Below are positions 11,253 to 23,276 of a DNA stretch of 64,000 bases, in pieces (position 1 is the stretch's first letter; each line of letters begins with the position of its first letter). Source of the DNA: Aphelenchoides besseyi (lineage: Eukaryota > Nematoda > Chromadorea > Rhabditida > Aphelenchoididae); contig JAMPIQ010000003.1 of assembly GCA_024699855.1 (NCBI GenBank), forward strand, positions 4,278,001 to 4,342,000, in the 5' to 3' direction. Both the position numbers and the translations under genes were made by a program. A model generated the notes under the pieces. The model made no database searches, had not been told where the DNA came from, and was given only the letters and a program-made list of their open reading frames with translations.

Positions 11253-13133
11253 ATGATAGTTGGTTTCTTCTTCGTTTCGTTGACTTTGTTGCGTTGTGAT
11301 GCGGCCATTCGTCCAGAAATCTTCAAATCTACGGCAAATGCCGACGATCAGTTGGTTTTGGTTCAATCGGTAGATGTCGAACTTTAAAATACTAATCGAA
11401 TGATCAATTTCAGCTTTGGCGGCATGGTGAGTTTGATATCTTCGGTATTGTAAGGTTGAACGTTTGAAGGTGATCGAAGTCCAACAATGACGTTTCCTTC
11501 CGGTTTGTGTTTGGTTTCCGTAGTGAAGTGACTATTCAATTGCAGATAACAACACTTGGCCGCAAGGATGGGGTCAGCTAACTCTTACGGGCATGAAACA
11601 ACATTATTACTTGGGCCAACGACTAAAAAAGAAATACACCACCGATTTAAAGTTTACTCCGTCGAAATTCAATCAAGCCGAGGTTTTGGATTATGTGTTA
11701 TTTGAATTGGAAACATTCGAGTTTATAGGTTTACATTCGAAGTACGGATTTGAATCGCACTTTGCAAAGTGCCATGAGCAATTTGGTTGGGTTCTTCGAT
11801 CGGGGAACTGAGGGCGTGGACTATCCGAAGGATTTGGATTCCTGGCCAACGGGTTATGTTCCAAGTGTCGACGATCAAATGATTCTTCAATGTAACAAAC
11901 GATTTCAGTTCCTATTCACACTGTTGACGACGACTTCGATTATCTTATCAATCCGGATCGTTATTGTCCACGAAGCAATGCTATTCGTAAATTCTTGATG
12001 GATTGTGATGACATCAGAAGCATTGTCGAACAGCACAAGGTAAACAGAGAAGCTAACACATCTGTTAGCATATCATAATTTAGGATCTTTTGGACAAACT
12101 AACAAAGATCAGTGGAATGGAAACAACAATTTGGAATATGTGGGTATGTGAAGGCTTTTAAGCGTTCTAATAACTAATGAAATAAACATCTTTAGGAGAT
12201 TTATGATTCATGGTAAGTTGTTCAGTTAGAAATACTAATACTCGATTGCTGATTTCAGGTACATTGATCGAGTAAGAATGTTGGTATTTTGATTGCTGTT
12301 TGAATTACCTTTAGCTTTACGGAAAACCACTTCCTCCGGAATTTACTGATGAGCTGTTTGCGAATGTGACGAAATTGAACAATATAATGGAAGATGTCAT
12401 TTATGGAATTGGGGTGAAGACCTGCAAAGGCTTGGATATTCGAAATGAGTTGACTAAATTGCGCGGCGGTCCGTTGATTTGGTCGATAATCGAGCATATG
12501 CAACAAAAAAGGTTCTGCATCAACACTCCAGTGGACAAACGAGGTATCCAGTTTCCAATGATCTGAAAATCGATGTCCATTTAGATACGAAAGCAAAACA
12601 ATTATGCAAATGGATGGACAAGTTAAAGTATTTCGTTTACTCGGCGGTAAGAACATGAACTCGAAATGTACGTTGTTGTAATTGCAGCACGATTCCACAA
12701 TAGCCGCCTTGTTTTCGACGCTTGGTTTCAATGAAACAAACTTCGGTGCGTTTCCAATACGACTCGCTTGTTTATCTTCGACTTTTTAGATGAACCTGGG
12801 TTTCCACACTATTCGGCTTGTGTCACCGTTGAACTATGGAAGTCGGCGAATGGATACTACGTCAAGGTATTCTATTGGGTTCCACCGTCTGAAGCGATAA
12901 AGAATCGCACGCACAAAGAAGATGTGACTATTGACTTGACATCAAAAATCGTGGATTGCACAGACAAATGTGACCTCGATCAATTTAGCAAACGTTCAGA
13001 ACCTTACAAGCTGTCTACTACTCCGCAGAAGCTTTGCGACGATACGAATCTTCCTCCTAATTCGATGGCAACTGGTAAATCGATCTTTTTATCGGCCATT
13101 CTTCTTTCTCTGTTAACTTTAATTTGGTTATAA
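11253..13133 (+). CDS. histidine acid phosphatase, membrane-anchored
   Basis: A lysosomal/prostatic-type acid phosphatase of the histidine phosphatase superfamily; it hydrolyses phosphomonoesters through a phosphohistidine. The signal peptide is MIVGFFFVSLTLLRCDAA. The catalytic LWRHGDRSP motif is assembled from three exons (ending 11369, 11414-11426 and 11470-11512). The second-half catalytic AHDST motif follows the intron that ends just before CAC near 12690. GWGQLTLTGM and YIRSTDLNRTLQSAM are the usual conserved blocks. The C-terminus ends in a hydrophobic helix (FLSAILLSLLTLIWL), which suggests a membrane or GPI anchor. Three exons are only 13, 17 and 13 nt (11414-11426, 12196-12212, 12259-12271). 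TAA is at 13131-13133. Confidence 0.9.
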
Positions 13134-13840
13134 ATTTGGTTGTTTTAATAAATGATAGTGATACGAGTAATGAGTTGACTACTACAGAGCATTCCAGTTT
13201 ATTAACAACATAATGTTAAATGTTGATTAATGATTCGAATGCAAATTGCTGATGTGGAGACGAGGTCGCACAAAAAGGAGTTGGTTTTCCATTTTCAATA
13301 ACAACATCGGTCTAATGATGTTGAGAGGGATTCAACTACAACTGCTAGTGGGCAGAATTCCCGTGGTTGTCAAAATAAAGGGCAGGGAAAAGGATAAGAA
13401 AATGGGCAGTTTGAAAACAAATTTTCTGATTTGGGCAACAATCAAAGCAATAGATGTTGTCGAATTGAATTCGTACGATTTGAATTGACGTCAGTTGGAG
13501 TAATCGAATATCAGAAATAAAATAGATGGTTAGCGGGATCGTGAATTGTTAAATTGAATGTGAATGCTCACAATTCGTGAACACGAGAGCTTATTAAAAG
13601 ACCAAGTTTGAAGAAGAGTCAAGAAGAGTTGGTTGTTAGTTGGGCTGAACGATGACTTTTCGATCTGTTGACTATGTTGGACTACGGAGGGCTGACGAGT
13701 AGAAAGATGGTAAAAAGATTAGTTGAATTCTACGGTGCACGGCAAAAAGAATTGGTTTTTGGATTTGCTACGAAATTAATCGCCATCCTGATCTATGCAT
13801 TTCAAACGTCTTCGATTCTGTGAGCACAATTGAACAGGAC
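13134..13840. other. convergent 3' intergenic region
   Basis: About 700 bp between the acid phosphatase and the Y-box gene, which point toward each other. An AATAAA lies at 13147-13152 on the plus strand. The rest looks like 3'UTR; the open frame near 13246-13488 has no family resemblance or splice context. Confidence 0.45.
13147..13152 (+). terminator. acid phosphatase poly(A) signal
   Basis: AATAAA 14 nt after the TAA of the acid phosphatase gene. Confidence 0.5.
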
Positions 13841-15109
13841 TTAGTTGTCGTTTTGTTGCGGTCGTCCACGTCCGCGTCCTCTTCCTCGAGCTCTTTGAAA
13901 ACCTCGACCACGTGGGGCATTGCCGCCAGAATAACCGCCCTGTAATTGTAAAGGTTACGAAGAAAATCCTGTAGTCGAACTTACTTGATCTTCTTCATCA
14001 CCAGTAGATTGAAAACGACGGAAAGTCCCACGTGTACGAAAGCCGACGCGACCTGTAAACATCGCTTTTGTTAATTTGAAATTTGATCCTTAGTTCTCCC
14101 GCCCACAGATTGACCTCATTAAGTCCAATAATCGCAATGCCCAAACTCTGCATTTCCTTTTTTCATAACCTTTACCGATAACCATTCAACAAACAAACTG
14201 ACCTCTTCCTCGACCTCTGCGTGGCAGTCCGCTATTCTGAAACATTGCAATTGCTACACAATTTTAATGATCAGAACTTACATCTTCACGTGGAGCATTT
14301 TCTTCACGATCATTGCTATCACCGCCGCTGTTCGAACTTCGATTGCCTACTCGGAAGCCACGTCCGCGAGCGCGCATACCTTAAAAGAAATGTTGACGTT
14401 GTTGTACTGTTGAATGACTTTACCTCTCCGAAATCCTCTCGCAAATCCGCGTTTATCTGGCGCGTGAGTAGATCCTTCTACCGGTTCACCGTTGGGTCCG
14501 GTCACGTTTGCTGCTTCAGGACCATGTTCGCCTTCAACGACGTCAAAAAGCACCTCTTCTCCATCACCCAATGATGCTATCGCTTTCTTCGTGTTGAATT
14601 TCGCAATGGCCGATTGATGTACAAAAATATCTGAATAAGAGTATTGAAGAAGATGCTAATAGTTGACTCTTTTTAGAGAAAATTAAAAACAAATTCGATG
14701 TGCAAAATCAAAACGAAAAATATACCTTCATCGACGTCCGAACGATTGATAAAACCATAGCGATTTACAACATTAAACCATTTGACAACCTGAAAATACA
14801 TTTGTTTTTAATTCGTTCTTTTAATTGCTATCAATTTGAACATCAAATACTTACACCGGTAACTCCTGTTTTCTTTAAAGCCTTCACACGATGCGAATCG
14901 TCCGGTGAATCCGAATTCTTCTTACGTTCTGCCCCACGCTCTTCGGCGCTTCGCTTGGTGGCTTGGACGTCCGCCGGTGCAACTTCACGTTTGCCCGACG
15001 ATTCGCGGCTCTTTTGCTCTTTTGGTGAGCCCTCTTTCTGTTGCTGAAAAGCAGTGAATAAAGATACGAAAAGAACGTGAAAGATTACATCAGCCTTGGT
15101 GTTCGACAT
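13841..15109 (-). CDS. Y-box cold-shock-domain RNA-binding protein (CEY-like)
   Basis: A cytoplasmic mRNA-packaging and translation-control protein of the YB-1 family. The start codon is at 15109; a 7-codon first exon is spliced to a charged KE/RS-rich N-terminus. The cold-shock domain spans the exons between about 14880 and 14430: [16 protein letters not shown] carries RNP1, DIFVHQSAI carries RNP2, and [19 protein letters not shown] completes the barrel. The intron between the RNP1 and RNP2 exons is longer than usual (about 95 nt). The C-terminus, read from small exons between 14250 and 13841, is rich in RG, GRGR and FRR repeats and ends QQNDN then TAA. This matches the glycine/arginine-rich CEY proteins of nematodes. 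RNP1 carries Arg where YB-1 has Gly (NRYGFI versus NGYGFI). Confidence 0.9.
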
Positions 15110-16492
15110 TTCTACTCGATCGGCCCGTTGGATGTTGATGCCTCTGCACGCCTGCTGATGATCCTCGCGGCGCCGTTGTCCCCTGTGTGGCGCGACTAAA
15201 AAAGAATGTGATTGTCAACCGAGAACAAAAACACCACGAAATATGCATTCAAATACTAACTATGAGTCGCGTATTAGACCCCAACATATGAAATATTGAT
15301 CGAAACAAAACGCATTAACTGCTAAACTGAATGAATTCTGATTGACTTTTGACTCAAAAAAAGTGAAATTCGAACAGAAACACGCGTTGTGGTTTGCGTC
15401 AAGTTCGTCTTTCGGTCTTGCAAGGTCGCCCCACGAATTGACGGACCGTCCGTCAACCAAAATGTGCAGAATTCACCGTCCAACAGTCGCACCAAAATGC
15501 AGTCGCGTTCGTTCAATTCGCAAATCCCGTTCGAACATGAATACTCGCATACAATCTAACAGCAACTGATAAACTGTACGCTTTACAATGATTATAACTC
15601 AAGCACTGAACGTCAACGAATCGTTTTCGCGCCACGGCATTCATCTTCTACAGCACCTTTCTGTTATAAACTCACGAAAAAAACTGAGGAAGAAGGAGCG
15701 CAACGTTCGGTTTTGCCACTTTTCGGACAAGCCCATTCGTTTGCACCGCTGGTCGAGCGTTTCGGGCTTTGAATTTCAACGGTTGCGGAGCATGCAAGTA
15801 AGATAGGAGAGTGTGTGCGAAAAGCGAAAGACTCTAAAGATTTTCAATGGACGACGGATTTCGGTTGTGGCCCCGAAATGAGAGAAAGGGAGAGAGAGGC
15901 AAAAAGTGAGCAGAAAGAACAAGACAACCGCTTGAACTCCAACCATTCGACTATCGCACCGAAGTGGCTCTCAGCTTTCACGTACTCTCTCTCGCCCCCA
16001 ATGCTTTGGGTTACATGGCGTGAAATGCACGGGAAACAAAAGCGAAATGCCCTTAGTTTGCTTGACCATTACGAATCGAACTCTCAATGATGCTAAAATC
16101 GAATTATAATGAGTTGAAATTCCCATCAAATTCGAGATTCTTCGACCGCAACCAACTAATTGGACCGAGACTTACAACAATTTCTTGCAATTCTTCAAAC
16201 AAAAATTTTCATAGAAAAGCGACAATGCGAGGGTTTTTATTCGTACGTAAACGTTGTTTTAAAAATGCTATCGGAATGCAAACATATATACACTATCTTC
16301 GAATGTTGCATACAAGAATACTGAAACCCGAGAATGTGTTTTCCTATCAAGTTGACGGTCAATGAGCTGTCAAGCAAATCAAAGCGCAAAACTTCAAACC
16401 GGAAAGAACAAAAACATTTGTGGGTGTTAACCACATAGATGATCGAATTTAATAACGAGCAAACGGTCATTCGTTCGATTCGTCTACTCGCA
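15110..16492. other. intergenic region upstream of Y-box and SLC7 genes
   Basis: About 1.4 kb between two divergent genes. Several short open frames occur on both strands, but none has a recognisable motif or a splice-linked partner. A purine-rich run of GAGA-like repeats lies near 15880-15910. I annotate no gene. Confidence 0.4.
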
Positions 16493-18432
16493 ATGTCTGT
16501 TGTGAATTCGAGTAGAATGATCGAAAAACGAGATGTTACTCGACATCAAATGGGTTTAATTGGAGCTGTAAGCTTCATAACCTAAAAGTTTATTTAAAAT
16601 TTTCTTTAGATTTCATACGTTGTGGGAGTCATAGGATCCGGCATCTTTCTCACGCCGGCTATCATCTACCAAAAAACTCATTCTGTCGGAATGTGTTTTA
16701 CAATTTGGATAGCTGCAAGTGTCATTTCAACGTTTGGAGCGTTTACTTACGTCGAACTCGGCACATACTTTTGTACTTCAGGTGCCGACTTTTCATATCT
16801 TTGTGAAATGGGTTGGTAAGTTAGCAATTCAAACAAATACAATGAACTTAATGAACTCAAGGAGTCCAGCTGCTTTTGCATCGATTGTTGTTTGTACGCT
16901 TGTTTGCTATCCGTCTATCGTAGCTGTTCAATTACAAACCTTCAGCTCATATCTAATGCATGGATTTGATGTACAATTAACAAATCAATGGGAGTTTATA
17001 GCACGAAAATTAGTTGAAACGACTTTATTATGTGAGTAATTGAGGTTTCTCTACGTATTGCTGATCGCCGAACAAATGTTATAGGGTTCATTGTTTTTAT
17101 TAACTGTTTTTCTCTACGCCAAGTAGTGGCCAAATTCAATGCTGTTGCTTCAACAGCAAAGATTCTTGTCATTTTCATCGTCATTAGCGCTGGAGTTGTC
17201 TTTCTTGCACGTGGTTAGTAGCATAAGTGTTTTAATGGGCCTGTAAAGTTTTTAGGTCATGTCGACAACTTTCGCTCTCCATTTGCAAATACACAGTTTA
17301 CCATCGCAAATCTGCTCGAGGCGTTTTTTGCCGCTTTGTTTACGTTTGATGGGTATAAGATGAATGTTTCAGTTAATTAACAAGTCTTATTTTATATGGG
17401 ACGTTTTAAACTTCTCAACGGAAGAAGTTCGAGATCCAAAAAAGTAATTCGCTTCCACCGTTATGTGAATCATCGAATTTTAGGATCATGCCTTTGGCCA
17501 TCGCAATTGGAATGTTCGTTGTTTCGTCTGTTTATTTGGCTTCTAACGTCGCGTATTTTGCCGTTCTTGACTTATCGCACATTTTGGAATCTAACGCTCC
17601 GATTGCATCCGTTTTTGCTCAACGTGCGTTAGGAACCTTTTCATTTCTGATTGATTTTTTCATTTGTATTTTGATGATTGGAGCGGTGAACAGCACGGTG
17701 TTTTCTGCATCTCGTTCTTTACACGCCGCAGCAAAGCGTGGATATTTGCCAGTCTTTTTAAGTTGCACTCATGTTGCAAGCAATAGCCCACAAGTTGCAC
17801 TATTCGTTCACGTAAGGCAGTTGTTGGTCTAGTTATTTTCATATTGATTTCAAGTCTTTGCTTGTGATTGCTGTCAATATTTTCGGTGAAATTGAACAAC
17901 TGATCAATATGGCGACTTTTGCGCTTTGGTAAGTTCAAGGAGTGTATTTTTGAGTTATTGCTGATGTATCTTTATGGCGCAACGTTGTGTCACTGTTTTG
18001 ATTTTGTTTCGTCTAAGAATTCTGTATCGTCATCAATCTATGAAGACGTCTGTTGTCCAAGTACCTTTGCCTATTCCAATCGTCTTCTTCGGTGTCTGTG
18101 TATCAATAATAAGTTCTTATGCATAGAATCCAATAATCACTTGTTTTTTAGGTTGGTTTTGCTCTTTCGACTGCTTTTGACATATGCGCAATCACAGTTC
18201 TTCTAGTAATTACAGCAATGATCGCGTATTACTTTTTGTTTTGTCACGTGCAAACCACTTCACCGCGAATTAGAAAGATAAATTGTAGAAGTTGAGTTGG
18301 TAGCCAACGTTATTTTGAATTTTAGATCGTGCAACAATGATCGCTCAAATCCTCTGGAACTCAATGCCAACGCTGGAAAAAAAGAAGAGCAGAATATCAC
18401 ACGATCGAGTGCAGTCATCAGAAATGCGGTAA
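16493..18432 (+). pseudogene. SLC7-type amino-acid transporter, apparently disrupted
   Basis: The gene is a 12-TM APC-superfamily exchanger of the LAT/b0,+AT type. ATG at 16493 gives MSVVNSSRMIEKRD, then TM1 with the substrate-binding GSGIF motif, then ALGTY-like TM2-3. TM6 contains the FDG/WD motif, followed by NFSTEEVRDPKK. The C-terminal RATMIAQILWNSMP block matches the end of LAT proteins; TAA is at 18430-18432. Most introns are normal. Two are not: at 17353-17395 no AG keeps the frame, and the family-conserved DGWD is restored only if the intron ends in AT. After FALW (17928) every available AG leads into a stop. Either the gene is decaying, the assembly has base errors, or unusual splice sites are used. 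The family assignment is firm; intactness is doubtful. Confidence 0.75.
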
Positions 18433-20336
18433 AAGTTGTTATCAATGGCGATTTTTTGTCCGCAGTGTCATGCCAGTAATTTGTTTCTAGTTTTTGCATT
18501 CTCTTATCCTACTTTGTTCGATCGAAAAGCTTCGTTCTTGCTTTATTGTTGTTTGTTTTTTCGAACTCGCTGTGAATTTTACATTTGCAAATTATTGACA
18601 AAAAATTGATTTATAAACACGCCATTAACGGCTAAATTGAATGCAATTACAAGTCGTAAAGCTTTGCGCTATGTTGATATTTGATAAGCTTCAAAAAATG
18701 GTTTTTCGAGAATTAATTACGAATATAAGCCACGAACAAAAGACAATGGACAATTGACGTAATTTCACGCAATTGAGCCATTTGTTCATGTCTTAAATGC
18801 ATTAAAGTGGATTTGATATCTAGAAAACAGCGCTGAATTAAGATGCCGTTACAAATCCGAAAAATTGTCTAAAAACTTCGTCATCAAATGCAAAAATAAT
18901 TCGACTCTAAAATGAAGTTTTTGGTTATGTTCAAGCAAAATCAACCAAAACAAAAGAACTTTTAAAGCTCAAAATAAACACGTTTTATTGTAAAGAGAAG
19001 TTTCCGTTATAAGACTCAAATTGCACTTACACGTAATGAAAGGTCAAACGCTTTAGCTGTTGTTGATTTGATTTTTTTGTTAAAGTATGTAAAGCACTGG
19101 TTGTGCAAAATGATCCTTAGCAATTCGCCAATTGCCTGCAACTTCGCACTTTATATTGGCAACGCAAAATATCAAACGCAGAATTTAAAATGACTTTTTG
19201 CCTTAGCAATGCAAAACTGCAAGCCAAAACGTAAGCTTGAGTTAACAAAAAAACGTCACAAACGGAAGATAAATGAATAAAAGTTCTCGAATGACTTAAA
19301 ATCAACCAATACAACATACGTTTTCATGCTTTATGTTTTAGAAATGTATTACGAAAGTAATTCATTAGCATTGTTCGGCTTAATGACACTTCATATCTTC
19401 ATTGGATGGCTATTAAATAGCAAAATCAACAACAGAACTCGAGCGATTAACCATGCGGTCTTTGACCCCATGATTATGGCGATGGTGAAAAACTTACGTA
19501 AGTTTACGTATTAGCCGAAGTAATTATCATATTTTTAGAGCATCGAAACAATGAGCAATAATTTTAAAAAATTAGAATGAATACAAGTAAACGGTCGAGC
19601 CCCCCTCCGGGGGGACCTCCACAGTAATTTACACGAAACGTTTATGTCATTTTTTACCAAACAATTAAAACTATACCACTTACAAAAACATTTTCTATTA
19701 TCTTTACTCACAAACCGACAATAAGCTGTTTCAATACCAAATTCAATAAACACTTCACACGACTTTAGAATGAATATAGATCACAAACGGAGCTGTTTAG
19801 CCCTCAACCAAATAGATATGGAAAGATTTATTAGTTAAAAAAAAATTAAAGCGGGAAAATCAACACGCCGACGAAAACCAAAGAACAGTGAATGAATTCC
19901 CTCATTCTTCCTTTTCAACTATCTTCCTACTCCTAAATTCCTCTAGCACTTCGCTTGGACCATTTTATCGTTTATTCTTTCTTTGTCTATTTATACAATA
20001 TGAAGAGAGAGGGGGGGGTGGATTATCAAAAACATTCTCACAGAATCAGTCAGAGTTGACAATCGCTCCAGAGGACTCAACAGGATCAAAAAACCAAGTA
20101 ATTGACACACACGGTATTTCACGACAAATGCCAATCATCCATTTTCACAGTGGATTACCGTAGGTCATCATCGAAGATTTCTTAAACTCTAAGTTTAACA
20201 CACACTGTCAATTAAACGAATTCGGTTAAATCGTTTGTTATGGATACCAACTGGAAGAAAACAAGGAATTGCGGAAAAAACAGTGCATTTTGTTAAGATC
20301 CTGGAAAAAGTCATCGATGCTTTTGACCACCAAGTG
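18433..20336. other. gene-poor AT-rich region
   Basis: About 1.9 kb without a supported gene. A 62-codon plus-strand frame at 19326-19514 encodes one hydrophobic stretch (LALFGLMTLHIFIGWLL) and could be spliced at 19500 to a short second exon, but no start exon or family is recognised. A GC-rich hairpin lies at 19600-19614. Elsewhere I see only AT-rich sequence. Confidence 0.4.
19600..19614. repeat. short GC hairpin
   Basis: Six C, a three-base spacer, then six G: CCCCCCTCCGGGGGG. The perfect 6-bp G:C stem stands out in AT-rich surroundings. Its function is unknown. Confidence 0.5.
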
Positions 20337-20546
20337 TCATTCATTTGCTAACAGCCAGGTTATAAGTCGGTTGAGTTTTTTTGGATTGTTTTTGTAGCGA
20401 TGTTTCTTGATGTCGCTTTCGTCAGATGAGCAGCTGGACGAGCTAAACAAAAACAAGTTAGTACCGCTTACTAAAAGCCCAAAAACTTACCGCTCACCCT
20501 TCTTGGCCTTCTTTTTCGGTCGCGTTTTTACTTGACCTTTTGCCAT
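20337..20546 (-). CDS. candidate 53-residue basic protein
   Basis: Two short exons (20546-20491 and 20442-20337) are joined by a 48-nt GTAAGT...TTTAG intron and give an exact 54-codon frame including the stop. The product starts MAKGQVKTRPKKKAKKGE, continues through a serine cluster with acidic residues (SSSCSSDESD), and ends in a lysine-rich tail. The composition suggests a nuclear or nucleolar basic peptide, but I recognise no family. The canonical intron of typical local size and the correct frame on both sides are the main support. It is the only gene-like structure with such signals in this poor region. Confidence 0.4.
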
Positions 20547-20647
20547 CAATTTTAAACAACAGATTGCGTTGAACGGCAATCTCTTCACAATTGTGCGGCA
20601 TCGTCATATTACTGTTTCTGTTGTGCAGATGGTAACCATTTTAAAAA

Positions 20648-20870
20648 ATGTACGGAAGACCTGGCCGACGACGACGCCACGGTACGGACGAGGCTAACAA
20701 CATGGCATCTGGCAAATCGAAAATAATGTGACTAATTATTGTATACAGTCGACTCCCCCTGGATGTCCAAAAAGTTCCGAATCGTGATGGACATTCATCG
20801 AGGAACGCTGCCGCCATTCAATCTGTTGTCATCATGCACTATTTGTCCAACCTGCAGCCTACAGCGTTAA
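20648..20870 (+). CDS. candidate 51-residue protein
   Basis: Divergent from the preceding candidate, with about 100 bp between the two ATGs. Exon 20648-20681 encodes MYGRPGRRRRH. A GTACGG...TACAG intron (20682-20748) joins it in frame to exon 20749-20870, which ends in TAA. The second exon ends with CTICPTC, a pair of CxxC-type cysteines. No family is recognised, and a slightly longer unspliced frame stops after 27 codons. The support is weak. Confidence 0.2.
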
Positions 20871-21601
20871 CGGAAGCCGATCATTGTTGAAAACTTGCCA
20901 ACCGGCAATGTGGTAAACGCCCAATGTTCCAGTAACAGTGTACTTTAAATTCATTGTATGTATTCAATTTCAGTACGCACAATAATTTAGCCGCTGCATG
21001 TGCTCTTTGTGGGATCGGTTTCAGCAAGTCGCATCACGCCGCTGGTTAGATTTTTCGGATTCTCTGTGTTCAACTTGGGCCGGAACGGAATCTCAACGTT
21101 GTAACCTTCACATCTTTGTGGAAATCGTTGGTGTCTGAATCCCGACCATATATTTCTACTTATAAACAGCGATTTGGTTGCTAAAGGAGGGGGCCGACAG
21201 TTTAAAGCTAAAGAATGGTAAAGCGAGAAGAAAGTCAAAAGATGAAGAATACACCGAAAGTTCGAGAAGATCAAACGGTCGAAGATCGAACGTTCGTCAA
21301 AATCGCCCGATTTTCTACTATCTGGAGATTTTTTGGTCAAACTGTGCGGCCCTCCGTTATTTCCTTGTTGAGCGCGAGCGAGTCTCGACGCGACGCCGCG
21401 CTCTGCGGTGGGCGAGTAGTTTTTGAGTTGTTTTTTGATTACTTTCCTAGTTAATAAACTTCGTTTATCACCTACGGTTGTACGCCAACAAACGGCAATC
21501 TTTTACGGAAAGTTGCTTTAACAATCCGTACCTTATGCATGTATTCATAGTTCCAATCAAACGTGAAATTTCTTCATGAACGGAAAATTTTTGTGTGAAG
21601 G

Positions 21602-21847
21602 TAATCGTTTTTCCAAAGGCCCTTAATAAACTTTGTAATACAACTGTCAAATTTTATTTGATCCATTGAAGCAGGGGAATCGTCTCTGCATCCAAAAATC
21701 CGGAAAAACAGACGAAATGCAGGACACGTTTTTCGGTATTGTGTAATGCTTTCGTTGTATTGAGAAGGATATTACGAAACTCAAGTTCATTTAAATTTAC
21801 TCACGGCTGTGCGGTAACTTTCAAGATGATGTCCACAATTATAATCG
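21602..21847 (+). repeat. 246-bp direct repeat, copy 1
   Basis: It begins TAATCGTTTTTCCAAAGG and ends near CACAATTATAATCG. It matches 23031-23276 with only scattered substitutions over the whole length. No coding sequence is recognised within it. Confidence 0.85.
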
Positions 21848-23030
21848 TTGTTTAGAATTTGTCGGAAGGAACACACGCTTACACAAGCGAATTTCCATGT
21901 TAACTTATTTCACATCGCTCATAGACGGACGTGGTCTCAAAATCCGAGTGGAAATGACTGGGGGCATCCTTCACCTCCTTCTCACGATGATCTTTTATTG
22001 TTGTACTTTAGCGATTAAAGGAAATAAATTGAAATCGAATCCACGGATACGACTGGAACCTACACTGCTTGTAATAAAACAAGCAAACGTAAAATGATAT
22101 CCGGATTCCACAAAATCAAAAACTCATCAAAGTACGGATTAGCGAATAAAAAATTTTCAGAAAGACGGTTGTTTAATTTTCTTCTGATTCCGCTTCAATG
22201 ATGTCGTTGAACATTGTCTACACAGTGCAGAGAGCCCGTGTGTTCAATTAAATCGGTATGGAACTGTTCGGTTGTGAAAAATCCTCGCCTGAATTCCTCT
22301 TGTATCCTGATTGGTTTCTGCATCGTGATTGCCAGTTGCCTCTGCCGAGCATTCCGTCCGTGAAGCTCTTTTTTTGGGCTCTTGTTATTTAATTTCTCCG
22401 TCTTCCCGCCTTAACCCGACTATCTTTTGTATCTTGTAATTCGGGCTCAATAAATTAAAGTGTTGTTAATCTGTTCGCTTCCAAACAGGAACAACAACAA
22501 CCAGTAATAATCGACGGAGACAACCGGGATCTCAGTCAACTTGCCGGCCAAGAGTTTGGTGTAATGCAAGAGCGACAATTATAACAGAAAAACGAAAAGA
22601 TTGTTTGTATGCCAGCATCATAACCGCCTATACATACGTTAGTAGGAATGAATATCGGAACAAATCTAAATTTTGCTATTCATTTCATTGACAGGCCGTA
22701 TCCTGTTAAGCAACGATCATAATTCAGGTTTAATCGCTTTCTTTTTTCGCAGAAAACAGATGACAGCAGTTGCGGATGTGCACGTCGCAACAAAACGGCC
22801 GACAATATCTAGCAAACCGCGAAATTGGTTTGACAGCAGATGACCGCCAACAACCCGTTGGCCCACGCATTTACAACGCCTCGATCAATCGCCTGTCTGA
22901 TGGAAGAAGTTTCTACGACGAGTTCATTGTAATGTGGTACCGTCAAGCAAACTTCAAATGACATAATTATGTAAGTTGACGCATATCGATGATTCTGTCA
23001 ACGGCAGTTGACTTAATTGTGTTACGAAGA

Positions 23031-23276
23031 TAATCGTTTTTCCAAAGGTCTCAATAAACTTTGTAATACAACTGTCAAATTTTATTTGATCCATTGAAGC
23101 AGGGGAATCGTCTCTGCATCCAAAAATCCGGAAAAACAGACGAAATGCAGGACAAGTTTTTCGGTATTGTGTAATGCTTTCGTTGTATTGAGAAGCATAT
23201 TACGAAACTCAAGTTCATTTCGATTTACTCACGGCAGTGCGGTAACTTTCAAAGATACAATTCACAATTATACTCG
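23031..23276 (+). repeat. 246-bp direct repeat, copy 2
   Basis: Second copy in the same orientation, offset by 1,429 bp from copy 1. The flanks on both sides differ from those of copy 1, so the duplicated unit is confined to these bases. Confidence 0.85.

Noticed and set aside
11253..13133. Glypican
   Set aside because: A first impression from the signal peptide and hydrophobic C-terminus. The spliced protein contains the RHGDRSP and HDS motifs of histidine acid phosphatases instead.
18109..18151. GC-AG intron in the SLC7 gene
   Set aside because: A normal GT donor at 18100 gives an in-frame 52-nt intron, so no unusual donor is needed at this place.
21602..23276. LTR retrotransposon
   Set aside because: The repeats lack TG...CA ends and target duplications, and no reverse transcriptase, gag or integrase is visible between them.
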